Shown here: in pieces, positions 33,312-44,169 of the stretch
How positions within the stretch are numbered: the stretch's first letter is position 1
Layout of the letters: each line of letters begins with the position of its first letter
Source of the DNA: Erythroxylum novogranatense
Taxonomy: Eukaryota > Streptophyta > Magnoliopsida > Malpighiales > Erythroxylaceae
Length of the DNA stretch: 64,000 nucleotides
NCBI GenBank assembly: GCA_029891385.1
Contig: CM057228.1
Span: 22,964,309 to 23,028,308 of the forward strand
Direction: 5' to 3'
Position numbers and translations under genes: made by a program
Notes under the pieces: model-generated
Database searches by the model: none
What the model was told of the DNA's origin: nothing
What the model saw: the letters and a program-made list of their open reading frames with translations, nothing else

Positions 33312-34868
33312 ATGCCTAGTAGAAAAAAAAAGGAAGAAGGTGGTAAGTATTGAGGTTGTTCCTCCTCACAACAACTAGATCAATCAAATCCTAGCCAATA
33401 ACAAAATTTGAATTTAACCAGCAATGAACCCAGTCAGCAACAACCTCCATCTGCCTCAACTAGTACAGATGGATTTGCAGGTTTGTTAATCTTTAACACA
33501 TACAAATAGAATTATGCTCAAATATATATTTACATGTTTAATTCTTATTTCTTATTATTATTCATTTATTGTCAAGTTCAAATATCAATGTCAGAAAAAA
33601 GATGTAGAGGTATAATTAAAGGTTGTGAGTTATGAAGGTTGCAATTAACAAGTTGTCTGTAAATATTGATACATCTCAAGGTCATCCTATAGACAAGATC
33701 AATTAGCTAAATTGTCTAGTGAGTTAGGGGTAATTGTTAGAACTAAATTTCCTTACTTTAAGCATGTGAAGTAGTTGAAGGAAGACAACTTGATATATAA
33801 TGCTTTGGATAAAGTTTCAGTAAATTTTCAATTTATTTACTTGTATGCAATATTGTTTTACTTATTTAAATAATAATTTCATTTTTACTTTTTGTTCATA
33901 GATAAGGCTCAATATCGTCAATATCGATAAACCTGATGTTTCAAACTGTGTGACTTAATTGTTGAAACAAAGAACAATGAATCATTGTTATCGACTATAT
34001 CAATATTACAAATCTTTTTCTTTGGATGAGGAAGCAAGGAGACAAGTTCCTGAATGGATGTATCTAGAAAATTGGAGCAATATGTGTGATTATTGGGTCT
34101 CTACCAACATTAATGTTTGTTATCTTTTTCATCACATTTTTTATCATTAATCTTATTACACAGTTTATTGACTATTTCTTTTCTTTATTTAGGAAAAGCG
34201 TGAGAAAATTAAGGTTAATAGAGGAAAAATGAAAATTCCACACAACTAAGACTCCAAATCATTTGTTGCCCTACAAAATGAATATGTAAGTTCTTTGTCT
34301 ACAAGTTATAATTATATCAGTAAATACAATATTATTTATTATGTTTTGTATTTTTTTCATAAAACAAAGTCGAAAGGAACTGCATGGAGAACAGTATGAT
34401 AGGATCATATTGTACAAACTGACACACTATAAGGAATGTGAAGGCTAGATGTTTGAAAAAAGCACAATAATTATGTAAGTATAAAAATTTGTTTAAATTT
34501 AAATTTATTTATGTAGTACTAACTAATAATTTTTGAATTGAATATTGATTTTGTTTTTTAAATTTTAGAATAAGATGTATGAGTTGTTGTAAACATCAAT
34601 ATCTGATAGAAATGAGCCAAATGTAGATGACATTTGCAACAAGGTTCTTAGAACACGATCTGGCTATATCAAAGGTCTTATGTTTGGGCCAAAGCTAACT
34701 GCTTCATCCTGATCAATACCACAATATGTTTAATGTCTTAAAGAAGACAACCAATCGCTTCATGCTAAATTAGAAGGTAATGAAGAAAAGTTGGCCAAGT
34801 GTGAAAAGTTGGTCAAAAATTTACTTGGCCCCAATTATGTAAATAGCGAAGATAAAAACGATTCTTAG
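33312..34868 (+). pseudogene. CACTA (En/Spm) plant transposase-associated gene, decayed
   Basis: Exon-like blocks in broken frames: a basic start (MPSRKKKEEG), a SSELGVIVRTKFPYFKHVK block (about 33720-33770), then NHCYRLYQYYKSFSLDEEAR, VPEWMYLENWSNMCDYW (33959-34110), KREKIKVNRGKMKIPHN, KSFVALQNEY (34190-34290), ESRKELHGEQYDRI, and NEPNVDDICNKVLRTRSGYI (about 34610-34680), ending in a coiled-coil-like tail. This is the order of the plant Ptta/En/Spm 'transposase 24' family, a companion gene of CACTA transposons. In-frame stops and AT-rich intron-like gaps separate the blocks. The catalytic TNPD-type transposase is not visible. Confidence 0.78.
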
Positions 34869-35114
34869 TCATTACACCAATATTTATATTTTTTATTTTG
34901 TGTTTAAGTATTTTTGAAATTGTAATTTACTTCTTGTACATGATCATTTTAATGATATTTTATTTTCTATATATAATGCTTCTAATTTTCAATTATTTTT
35001 ATTATATTTTTGCACAATAAATTATATAACAAAATTCTAAATACTACATACAATAATATCAATTAAAATCTCACCAATAATTGTAATTTACATGATATAA
35101 CATTTAGTTATTAT

Positions 35115-35511
35115 TTATATTTAAAATTTCAAAGCGTCGCTAACAATATTAAGATATGTTTTTAAAAACGTCGTAAATAAGTTTTGGCTACGCTTACTTT
35201 TTGTAGCTAAAAGTTATTATCTATGATTATGAAAATATAACTAATAAGTTTTAACGACAAAAACGAACCATAGCCAAAACTTATTGACGATGATTTAGAA
35301 AAACGTCGCCTATAATTTTTCGCTACAAAAACTATTCGTAGCAAACACATGTGAGAGACCATTTAGTTAAAACGTCACAAATAATTTTTTGCTATGAAAA
35401 TTTTGCGATAATTTTGGAGACGAATATAAATCATAGCTAATGACTATTAATGATAATTTTGGGACATTTATCGAAAAATTCTATCGCTAAATGGTCCCTT
35501 ATGTTGTAGTG
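35115..35511. mobile_element. Right terminus of the CACTA element with subterminal repeats
   Basis: The end reads TTATGTTGTAGTG, the complement of CACTACAACATAA, the hallmark CACTA terminus. The preceding 400 bases hold many short motifs in both orientations around AAAACGTCG and TCGCTA, typical of En/Spm subterminal transposase-binding repeats. The left terminus is outside the window, beyond the nested insertions. Confidence 0.78.
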
Positions 35512-35980
35512 AATCATTATTTTAAATGTAAACCTCACGATATTAATTTGTTTTTATTTCTCCAGTATCTTCAACAACATTGGCTAACATGTGAAAGTTC
35601 AGGGATTGTTGTAGTGTTGTAACTCTTGTCCTCCGAATTCCTTGCCGTTCAATATCCAAAAATGGGGTAAAAATCACAGAAAGAATAAAAAGAATTCAAA
35701 TTTTATTGCTAACTCCATTTTCATGCGTCAACTAATTGAGACTTGAAACTTAAAATCCAACTTCAACCTCTTATACTCTTTTACTTGCCATTGATAGCTA
35801 GCTAGGCTCTCATAAATACAAATTCGTAGGCACCAAACCTCAAATCCTTTCACAAGGTTGTCCTAATATTTAATTCTGTCCTACGCCACAATCTGCTACG
35901 ATCTCTTAAAATTTTAAAGCTTCCTGCATGACAATGATAGAGAAGTTATGATCATATTCTGTAAAATAGTGACCTTCTTT
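35512..35980. other. Unassigned stretch
   Basis: No coding signal or repeat structure that I can recognise. Presumably sequence flanking the CACTA insertion. Confidence 0.4.
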
Positions 35981-36900
35981 AACTTTTTTTTTTGAAAAAA
36001 TAAAGGGGAATTAATTAATGAATGAAGAAGAAAAAGTACAAGATGGATAACAAGGGATGACCCCTAGCAAAGGACATAACAGAAACAAAAGTAAAGTGAA
36101 GCGCTAATGAAAACTAAGGAAGCCAGGGACCGTAGCTCCCAGATAGATAAATTTAATAGCTTCCTATATCCAAACTAGAAACCTAGTGCAAAGTGGAAGA
36201 AGCCAACCAAAAACACACATGCAAGCAGACAAGTCTGAGCAACATGTTAAAGGCGTAAAGCAGAGCAGACAGACGAGCTACATGTTAATTGGAGGTGTTT
36301 TGCCAAGACAATCTTACGGATTGCAGACGATATCAAAGAGATGAGGCTTTCTTTTGGAGAAGCTATGTTCTGGAAACGTCGAAAATTGTGTTCTCGCTAA
36401 AGCGAATAAATGCAAACTCCCAAGACCACAATAAAAAGTGGTTGGTTGGTAGCTCTATGAACAGATAAAGAAGTTGTAATCTCAACAATATTCAACCCTG
36501 GATCTGTCCAAGAACACACAGTAGAGACATGTTCCCATATAGATTTAGTAAATGGGCATTCAAAGAAGAGATTGGAGCATGTCTCCACCTGTTGAGAACA
36601 CATGGGGCAATGTTGGTCAATTTGCATATATGGAAGTCGATCAGCTGTAGATAATTTATGCTGAATAGCTAACCAAAAAATCAATGAAAGTCTAGGCGTT
36701 AAATATTTGCTCCAAACCGTGGCTGCCCAAGGAATCGTGACTCGATGAGGACACAGATTGTCACAAATGAGGCGATTGGTTAGCTTGGCAATAGGAATAT
36801 TTTTCTAGAAAAAGGCATCAGATTCCTGTGGAGAAGGGGAATAGGTTGGTTGAAAGTGGCATAGGCTTCGAGGAAGGTTCCAAGAGGATCCATCAACGAA
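35981..36900 (-). mobile_element. LINE (L1-type) 3' fragment
   Basis: A poly-T run at about 35981-35992 on the plus strand is the poly-A tail of a minus-strand element. At 36397-36684 the minus strand encodes the zinc-binding domain that follows plant LINE reverse transcriptases: FWLAIQHKLSTADRL, CPMCSQQVETCSNLFFECPF, SIWEHV. It is preceded upstream (36685-36890) by SSWNLPRSLCHFQ and WSKYLTPRLSL in the same frame with one stop. The 5' part (endonuclease, RT) is missing, as usual for 5'-truncated LINEs. Confidence 0.82.
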
Positions 36901-37051
36901 ACTATATGTGCTTCTTGCTTATCCGATTAAACTCTTGATTTTAGCCTTTATGGGCAGAGATGGATCAATTAAAATTCATCAATTTTAGTTAAGTATTTCA
37001 ATCGATGGATGTAGTGGACAATTTAATCATTCCCTGGAGGACACAAGTAAG

Positions 37052-37092
37052 AGGGTTGGAGCACCCTATTTCGGTTACGATGTTCCAACCCT
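37052..37092. repeat. Short inverted repeat
   Basis: AGGGTTGGAGCA and TGTTCCAACCCT pair over 12 positions (one G-T) around a 17-base loop. Confidence 0.6.
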
Positions 37093-37593
37093 GTGCCACT
37101 TAATTCCCTATATAAATGTGTAGATAAGATTTAATGAAATTGAGTAGAAATTGGTTAACCGGAATAAAGAATATGATCCCCAAGTAAGACTCCCAATCTA
37201 CCACCGTTGAATTTAGAGCTTAATTTCTATGCATTTGAAAAAAACTATCATTTCTTAACCTCAACAATAACTGTTTCTTTATAACAATCTTAACATAAGT
37301 AAACCCAAGACTTAGAAGCATCAGTTGAAATTTTAGGTGTGACTTCATTTTCAGTGGTGGGTTAATGACATATTTGTTGGTTTATGCCTTATAGCTAATT
37401 AATTGATTGTAGTTTTTGACATAATTATTTAAAAATATTATTTATTTTATAATAATTGTTTAATTAACTAATACATAAGATTATATCTATGTGATAGATT
37501 ACATTACTAATAAAATTTTGATGAAGGCATAATTAATTATGAGGTTCTTATTTTATTTATGGATTATCCTTAAATTGTATTTTTATTAAGATT

Positions 37594-37659
37594 GAATATT
37601 AATAGAATAGAAAGACTAGCACTTGTGAATATTAATAGAATAGAAAGACTAGCATTTGT
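37594..37659. repeat. 33-bp tandem duplication
   Basis: Two copies of GAATATTAATAGAATAGAAA plus 13 more bases, differing at one position. Confidence 0.9.
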
Positions 37660-39080
37660 ATTTCTTCATTATAAAGGAAGTACTCAATCTTATAAAATAT
37701 AGGATAAAAAATTTAAGCAAATGTATGGATACTTTGTTAGAAAATAAGTTGATCAAGTGATCGATATAAAATTTTATTTAGAATAATATATATTTATAAA
37801 ATTCTCATTGTGATAATTGTAGTGATCTTTTAACTTAAGACTTCCAAAGCATCTCATATATAAATTTCTATATTTTGATATTAATTATGACCTATTCTAT
37901 TTAAGAATAACTTAATTGATAGTCATTAGATATTACATGAAGTATATGAAGTTAGTTGAGTGCTTAATATATGATTCATTATCTTAAAGTGATTATAGAG
38001 AATGTTTTGTTGTTACAATTAATATTGATTCAAATAATCCTTGTTTTAGATGGAATAATACTTTGAAATTAGTTTTAAATGTCATTAGTATAATCAGTTA
38101 TTAATAGTAGAGAACTAATACCATTAGACTTAAATAGAGTAAATATTAATTTCATATTCAATATTATTAAAATTATATAATTAAATGATTAAATTATACA
38201 AAATTATATATGAAAATATTAGTCAAAATTATTTCAACATTTCTAATATTTAGATGGTTATGATTTATTGTTAGACGCTAATATTGATTGATAAATATAA
38301 ATTATTTAATTAGATAATTAATGATAAATTAAAATTTTATCTAATTTTAAATATAATTGACGATTATAATTTATATCTATTACTAACATATTTAGGAAAT
38401 TTATAGACAATACAAATAGAGCAATTGAAGAGAAAAAAGGTAATTTCAGAAGTTATACTTAATCGTAAAGTTGAAGAAACTTTATGATCAAATATAAGAT
38501 ATTTAATAAATAAAGATCAATATTAGATATTGAATTATGTTTGGAGTTAATTAATATTTAATTAGACCCCAATTATAAATAGACATAGGCTCTAAATGGG
38601 CTAAAGTTTTTTTTGCTTATCCTCTCAACACTACTTCTAGAGTTCTATCGACCCATTCATAATTAACATTTGTGTGACTATAAACAGTTTCAATTAATTG
38701 TTTTTAGATATTGGTTTAAGGAGACCTATTAAAAGATAAAAGCTTTTTAAATAAGGTACAATTTATTTTATGATTATTAAATTTATACATTAATCATGTT
38801 ATAGAATTGGGTTAGTTAAAAATTCTAAACTTCTCACAATTTCTTAATTATAACCCCAAACTTTAAAATTTGGCAATTAAATATCCGAATTTTAATTTTT
38901 CATAAATATAACCCAATGTTAGTATTTCTGTTAACAAAGGTGATGTAGTAAATCACATCAGATGTGTTTCTTGACGCATTAGAAGTTAGGTGTAATAGAT
39001 TTACAGGTCAAATTTTATAAATTTTAATTAATTAATATTAAATAAAACAATTAATTATTTATTTATTAACACTTCCAACC

Positions 39081-39698
39081 TATCTCTTACAACCAAAGTT
39101 ATGAATATTGTACCGGGCTCGGTATCGAATTGAGTTCTGGAACGAAATTGTACCGATACTGGTCAGTACCGGGTATCGTTTCAGGTAATTTTTAAATTTA
39201 TGAAATAGTCCCTAAAGTTTTTAAAATTTGCAAAATAGTACATTGGTATATTGTACAGTTGTACTGTATACTTTACCGATTCTCGCTTACATCAACCATG
39301 TTTTCAAAATCTTAATAATAAATAATAATGGCAATTAATATGAAATAACAATAATTTTAAATATTTCACATATAAATAATAACCACAATTAATATAAACA
39401 AAGACAATCATCATCATATAATTATAAAATTAAGAATAATACAAAGTATTTAAAATATTACAATAATACAATTTCATCATTTTAATAAATAATATTACAT
39501 CAAAAGATTCAAACATCCAATAAAAAGAACAATAAATATCCTTAAACAATTTACAAAAAGAGTTGATGATGAAGAAATTATCAAGTAAAAGTTAAACCTG
39601 AAAAAAAAAACATTACAGTTACATTACATATATAGAATTTAACATAAACATCAAATACAAGTAAAATTAAAAGAAGAGGAAAAACAAAAACTTAGAAT
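39081..39698 (-). other. Probable 3' terminal region of the hAT element
   Basis: The phrase CAAAGTTATGAATATTGTAC followed by repeated GTACCGG/CGGTAT motifs (39100-39190) resembles hAT subterminal sequence. The rest is AT-rich. I could not find the matching inverted end on the right side, so the terminus is tentative. Confidence 0.4.
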
Positions 39699-40243
39699 TC
39701 AATCATCAATGGGAGGAAACTCGCTAGAACTGCACCGACTCCAGTGATCATTTGGTACAAAATTCTCATTATTGAGAGGAACTTTATCATCATTATCATT
39801 CAAATTTAATGCACCAAATGACATGTCAATGCTTTTCCATCCAAGATTATCGTCCAAATTTAAATCATTCACATCAATCATGTAGCGCCCCCTCACCGTA
39901 AGGTACGCACCGGGACGCCCGCAGGTCGTTCCAACACATAACTTACGATACGGGTGCACTACCAAGCAAAACCAACTATACTCCACATGGCATCAAAATA
40001 AATATAACCGATCTTTGAAACTAAAATACTTTTCATTTCATTTTTCGGATCCATAATTACACAATTCTGTCCATACAATACTCAAAAGAAACTAAAACAA
40101 CTCCTATCTAGGTCATCTTCAAAAGTCCCAGCTGACCAACCTCTGTTCCATAACTTCTCTTGCCGGAACGATCTATAAAGTAGAGAAAATCTCTAACTCA
40201 GGAGCTAGGAGCCTACTATCGCGGTCCTGAAAAATATTGCAAT

Positions 40244-40296
40244 GTTGAGTAAGTTTGCGAACTCAGCAAGAAACCATCATCGATGGTCAACCCAAC
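40244..40296 (-). other. Three-way-junction block (solo LTR copy)
   Basis: In sense orientation GTTGGGT pairs with ACTCAAC (one G-U), GACCATC with GATGGTT (one G-U), GAGTT with AACTT (one G-U). All three differences from LTR A keep the pairing on the sense strand. The acceptor-like TTTTTCAG follows at 40227. Confidence 0.7.
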
Positions 40297-40459
40297 TCAT
40301 GCATATACAGTCAATTCACAGAGTATCACATAGTATCATATACAGAAATATCACATGTACTATCATTTTACCAATATAAGGCGTTCCGCCTTTCATACAG
40401 TTCATTTTCAATCATATGGTTATGCAATGCATATGTGACATTTCCCATTTTATTACGGT

Positions 40460-40642
40460 GTTGTGACCGTGCGTCTGAATTGTCCCAGTGACGGGCACAT
40501 TGACGGTGAGCCGGTGGCTCTGAAATACGTTGGGCTTGAATGCCCTGATACGGTGAGCCTGTGGCTCTAAATTATGTTAGGCTCGAAGCCCTATTGCGTT
40601 GAGCTTTAAGCTCATAAATACGTTGGCTGCTCCAGTCACAAC
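40460..40642 (-). other. Stem-loop array closed by a 10-bp stem (solo LTR copy)
   Basis: Plus strand GTTGTGACCG (40460-40469) and CAGTCACAAC (40633-40642), pairing with one wobble in sense. Inside are GAGCCGGTGGCTC, GGGCTTGAATGCCC, GAGCCTGTGGCTC, GAGCTTTAAGCTC and similar units. A separate AAGGCG-TTC-CGCCTT hairpin is at 40378-40392. Confidence 0.65.
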
Positions 40643-41484
40643 TGTCATTATCTAATCATGCCTTTATGCATGAGATGCATATGTTTTAATTCAGAATCAA
40701 TCACATCACAACATAATAATACATACCCCAATTCACATTTGCACCAAGTAGTACAATTTATACATGTAACACTTCAATAACACGTTACCGATACTTCGGA
40801 CACCTATGGTCCGAAATCAATCCAAATCAATCACATAAACCCTCCATTTCTTCTGCATGGAATAAGCACATAATTTAAACACACAAGGATTGAGGAACCA
40901 ACTAGGCTACTCACCTGTAACTTCCGAGCTACTACCTGGAATTCCCAGCAATATCCGTGGAATGTCGATCCAACGGTGCCTCTATAACAGTCAAATAATT
41001 TCTCATTACCATATACACAATCAGAGGGATTCACAAATGCACATGCTGGAATGCAAGAATGTACAATGCATATTGGCGATTTTCTCGGCACTATCCTAAT
41101 TTCACTATCCTTTTCCTCTAAACCAATTTTTCATTCTATGAGTATCGCAACATTTATACAATATCCTTATCCTCAAGAAAGACCTCAAAACTAAATTACT
41201 ATTCATTAGGACAATATTATCCACTAATGATTCCAGAAGTATGCCATTAAGTCCATAGGTCTCTAATTTATCCTCCAATATCATAAAACAATTCTTAGGA
41301 TGCAATAAAAACCTATCATTAACTTTCTTTCAATAATTGCAATCCTACCAATTCAAATTCAAACTTTCATTCTTCACCTCAATTGTAGAACTCTCTCTCT
41401 AGTTCATAACGAATTAAGAATCACCTCAATTGGACGTCTACACCATTAGTTATGCCCCAAAAACCAAATTAAATCAAATCAGAA

Positions 41485-41665
41485 AAGTGTCCCTCGCTGC
41501 GGCCAAGGAACGCTCGCCGCGGCGTCTGGAATCACTCGCCGCGACGTCGAAGTGAGCTCGCAGCGATGTCAAAGTGAGCTCGCCGCGGCGACCTTACTGC
41601 AGTGAATTAACTTTAATTCGCAACGATGAGGCCCTCGCGCGCGCCGCAACGAGGACATAATTCCT
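41485..41665 (-). repeat. GC-rich island in the solo LTR
   Basis: Repeated TCGCCGCGGCG and CTCGCCGCGACG motifs, matching the islands of LTRs A, B and the 53468 element. Confidence 0.65.
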
Positions 41666-42003
41666 TGTCACCACCTGCTCATCTTCTCCGACTCTCCTAT
41701 CGCGATTTCTCACTCTAAACCCATTATCAACTCACTCTCAACTACCCAATCTTTAACATTTAAACCCATTAATGCAATCTAACAATAATTAAACAACATT
41801 AAAGCCAATCACTTACCAAATCGAGCCTCAAATCTTCAAATCTTCCGCAACCCTAATTCCTTTCTCTAACACCCACGGTAAGCTCCCAAAACCACAACAA
41901 TCTTCATCTATTCAGGGCTTAGGGTTGATCTTAAACTCAAAGGAAAAACAAGCAAGCAAGAATCATAAAGGGTGGGGAGATCGAAGTCACCGAAGAGAAA
42001 AAG

Positions 42004-42034
42004 GAAGAAGAAGAAGAAGAAGAAGAAGAAGAAG
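42004..42034. repeat. GAA microsatellite
   Basis: About ten tandem GAA units within the solo LTR. Confidence 0.9.
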
Positions 42035-43269
42035 AGCTTTAAGGTAGAAGAGAGAAAGCCTTCCAGCAAATTTCAAAACCTAAGGCTCTTAAAGGTTGAT
42101 TTTTAAATCTAAGGTTCATAAATCATAAGCCCTCAAATTCTTTTAAATTTTAGTCTCTAATTCCCAATGGCTTGACATTTTATTCCTAGCATCAAAAATC
42201 TAATTTTCCCTTGCCATTGGACAGTTACGACAGTATTATAAGATCAATCAGTCCGTTACTCGGGAAATTTTCGGTCCGAACATTAACTTCCAAATTTCCA
42301 AAAAATTCTCCTATGAGTCGCTATTAACTAATAATCACTCTTAAGGCATTCTAATTCAACTATTCAAATCCAATTGTTCCATAATTCCCAATAAATCGCA
42401 ATCAACTATACTTATCTCAAAATTTCACCAAATCAAATCGTAATCACAATTAAATGCCGGGAAATGCCATAAATGCATGTACATACAAATGCATGTGTAG
42501 AATAACTCGTTCCTCTAAAATTAGAGGTCAAAGAATGATCCTATCCAAATATGCAAATAAAGGAGATTCCTAACCCGTCCTAATTTACCAATATAACCCT
42601 CTCATCGGTGATGGGATGTTACAAATCAAATTGAGTTTTTCAGAAACCCAATCTGCCAAAATATCAATATTATCAATGGCTATTGGATCAGTTGAACTAC
42701 TTGTGTTATTAAGACTCCTAATAAAAAATTAAATTTAATTATTAGAAAATTATAAGAAATTATATCAAAATTAATAATGATAATAATGAAAATAACATAC
42801 CTTTCCTTAAGCTTTAAATTGTACCGAACAAAAACTAAGTCATTCAACCTCTTATGCTCCAATCTATTCCTTTTCTTTGAGTGGATAAATTCAAATATTC
42901 TCTAGTTTCGTTCATACCTAGTTGCACTCACACATTGACTTAAAATCTGAATCGCAAACCTTTCAATTCTGGAACACTATATCCGAATTGATTCCACCAA
43001 GAAACTGCAAGTTATAAGATAACAAAAGTGTTGGACCAATGGTGGTTGACAAATTAATTCCACTTATGTTTTGATAATAATAAAATGTATAGAATTGGTT
43101 AAGAAATTGTTTCAGGTATTTTGGATTGATATTCAACAAAAGAATTGTGCAAATCAAGATGAGTAAGTGACAAATCATTGAAAAATCAGATGGGAGTTGT
43201 CCTCTAAGTGAAAATGACATAAAACATGAGGTTTATAAAGGATTTGGTCGGATGTTATCATAGATGGCT

Positions 43270-43475
43270 AAACAAGTCGACTTACACAATACAAGTTGAC
43301 TTACATATGAAGATGAATTCGCACAAGTCGACTTATTAGAAACAAGTCGACTTATCGAGGTAAACAAGTCGACTTATATATAACAAGTCGACTTATTGGA
43401 GAGCGGAGATGAAGTTTTACGTAAATGGTTGAAACAAGTCGACTTATGTATTCGACAAGTCGACTTATTAAAGCA
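43270..43475. repeat. AAGTCGACTT cluster in the copia G U3 (left LTR)
   Basis: Seven perfect copies of the decamer, mostly within ACAAGTCGACTTAT, plus one AAGTTGACTT variant, spaced 18-60 bp. It lies about 120-320 bp upstream of the TATA box, an enhancer-like position. Confidence 0.9.
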
Positions 43476-43588
43476 CAGATTCAGCTTCAACGGTCCAATT
43501 TGATAAAAATGGAATGGAGATGATCAAGGAACGGCTATATCCAATCAAGCAACGGCTAGTAGAGCTCCAACAGCTATATTTCATCAAC

Positions 43589-43596
43589 TATAAATA
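43589..43596 (+). promoter_or_regulatory. TATA box of copia G
   Basis: CTATAAATAGAGG, a near-consensus plant TATA box. The same box is at 47112-47119 in the right LTR. Confidence 0.8.
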
Positions 43597-43771
43597 GAGG
43601 ATGATGGAAGAAGAGCATATACAAGTGCCATAAGCTCAAATACTCTCATATTGCTTCAAATTGCTCATTATTGCTCTTATATTGTTACAAATTGTTTTGA
43701 GCATTTTCTCTTCAATCTTTGTATTGTTTTATTACAATTTGAGTGACGAGTGAAAAGGTCACGTGAGGTAG

Positions 43772-43990
43772 GATTTGTGCCGCAAGACAAATCGAGTGTA
43801 AAGGTTGCTTGAGCCGAAAATCAAGCGGTGTTGGTAGGATTTGTGCCGGAAGACAAATCAAGTGTAAAGGTAGCTTGAGCTGGAAATCAAGCAGGATTGT
43901 AAAAAGTTCACACTCAACTACAAAGTGTGTAATAAAGTGATTGGCAAAATCCTAAGTGGGAGCTTAGGTAGAGGACGTAGGTCTTAGCAC
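43772..43990 (+). other. Hairpin chain in the copia G R/U5 region
   Basis: GATTTGT pairs with ACAAATC (43772-43778 and 43787-43793), then GCTTGA with TCAAGC. The pair is repeated about 64 bp later. CACACT with AGTGTG and CCTAAG with CTTAGG follow. All arms are 6-7 bp. It is repeated in the right LTR. It lies just downstream of the TATA box, so it would be at the RNA 5' end. Confidence 0.65.
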
Positions 43991-44143
43991 CGAACCTCTA
44001 TAAAAATAGTGTTTGATCTTCTTCCTACACTTTTCAATTAAGTTTATCAAAATTGTTTTGTGTGTTTTAACTTCGATTTTCTTGTAGAAATTATCAAAGA
44101 GTTTTAAGATCTATTCAACCCCCCCTTCTAGATCGTTTACAAT

Positions 44144-44157
44144 TGGTATCAGAGCAG
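44144..44157 (+). other. Primer-binding site of copia G
   Basis: TGGTATCAGAGCAG two bases after the 5' LTR, complementary to initiator-Met tRNA. Confidence 0.9.
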
Positions 44158-44169
44158 AAGTATCCAGGG

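Larger units (their letters stand above)
36901..39080. other. AT-rich intergenic stretch
   Basis: No open frames or element ends recognised. It contains a 12-bp inverted repeat (37052-37063 with 37081-37092) and one 33-bp tandem duplication (37594-37659). Confidence 0.5.
39891..42623 (-). mobile_element. Solo gypsy-type LTR inserted in the hAT last exon
   Basis: 2733 bases, TGTAACATCCCATCACC start and GAGGGGGCGCTACA end on the minus strand, with perfect AATCA duplications (39886-39890, 42624-42628). The hAT frame rejoins across it. It carries donor- and acceptor-like sites (41815-41816, 40982-40983, 40913-40914, 40227-40228), stem-loop array, three-way junction, GC-rich island (41485-41665) and a GAA microsatellite, all on the minus strand. 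No internal region is attached. Confidence 0.93.
43029..44141 (+). repeat. 5' LTR of copia G
   Basis: It starts TGTTGGACCAATGG and ends AGATCGTTTACA. U3 (43270-43475) has seven perfect AAGTCGACTT copies and one variant. TATAAATA is at 43589-43596. Downstream, R/U5 is a chain of hairpins (43772-43990). TTCAACCCCCCCTTCT lies near the end. Confidence 0.93.

Noticed and set aside
35600..35615. A second CACTACA-type end (TTGTTGTAGTG) right of the CACTA terminus
   Set aside because: No subterminal repeats precede it and no partner was seen; probably chance or a remnant.
37052..37092. Inverted repeat as a microRNA precursor or terminator
   Set aside because: A 12-bp stem with a 17-base loop is too short for a plant microRNA precursor, and there is no gene nearby.
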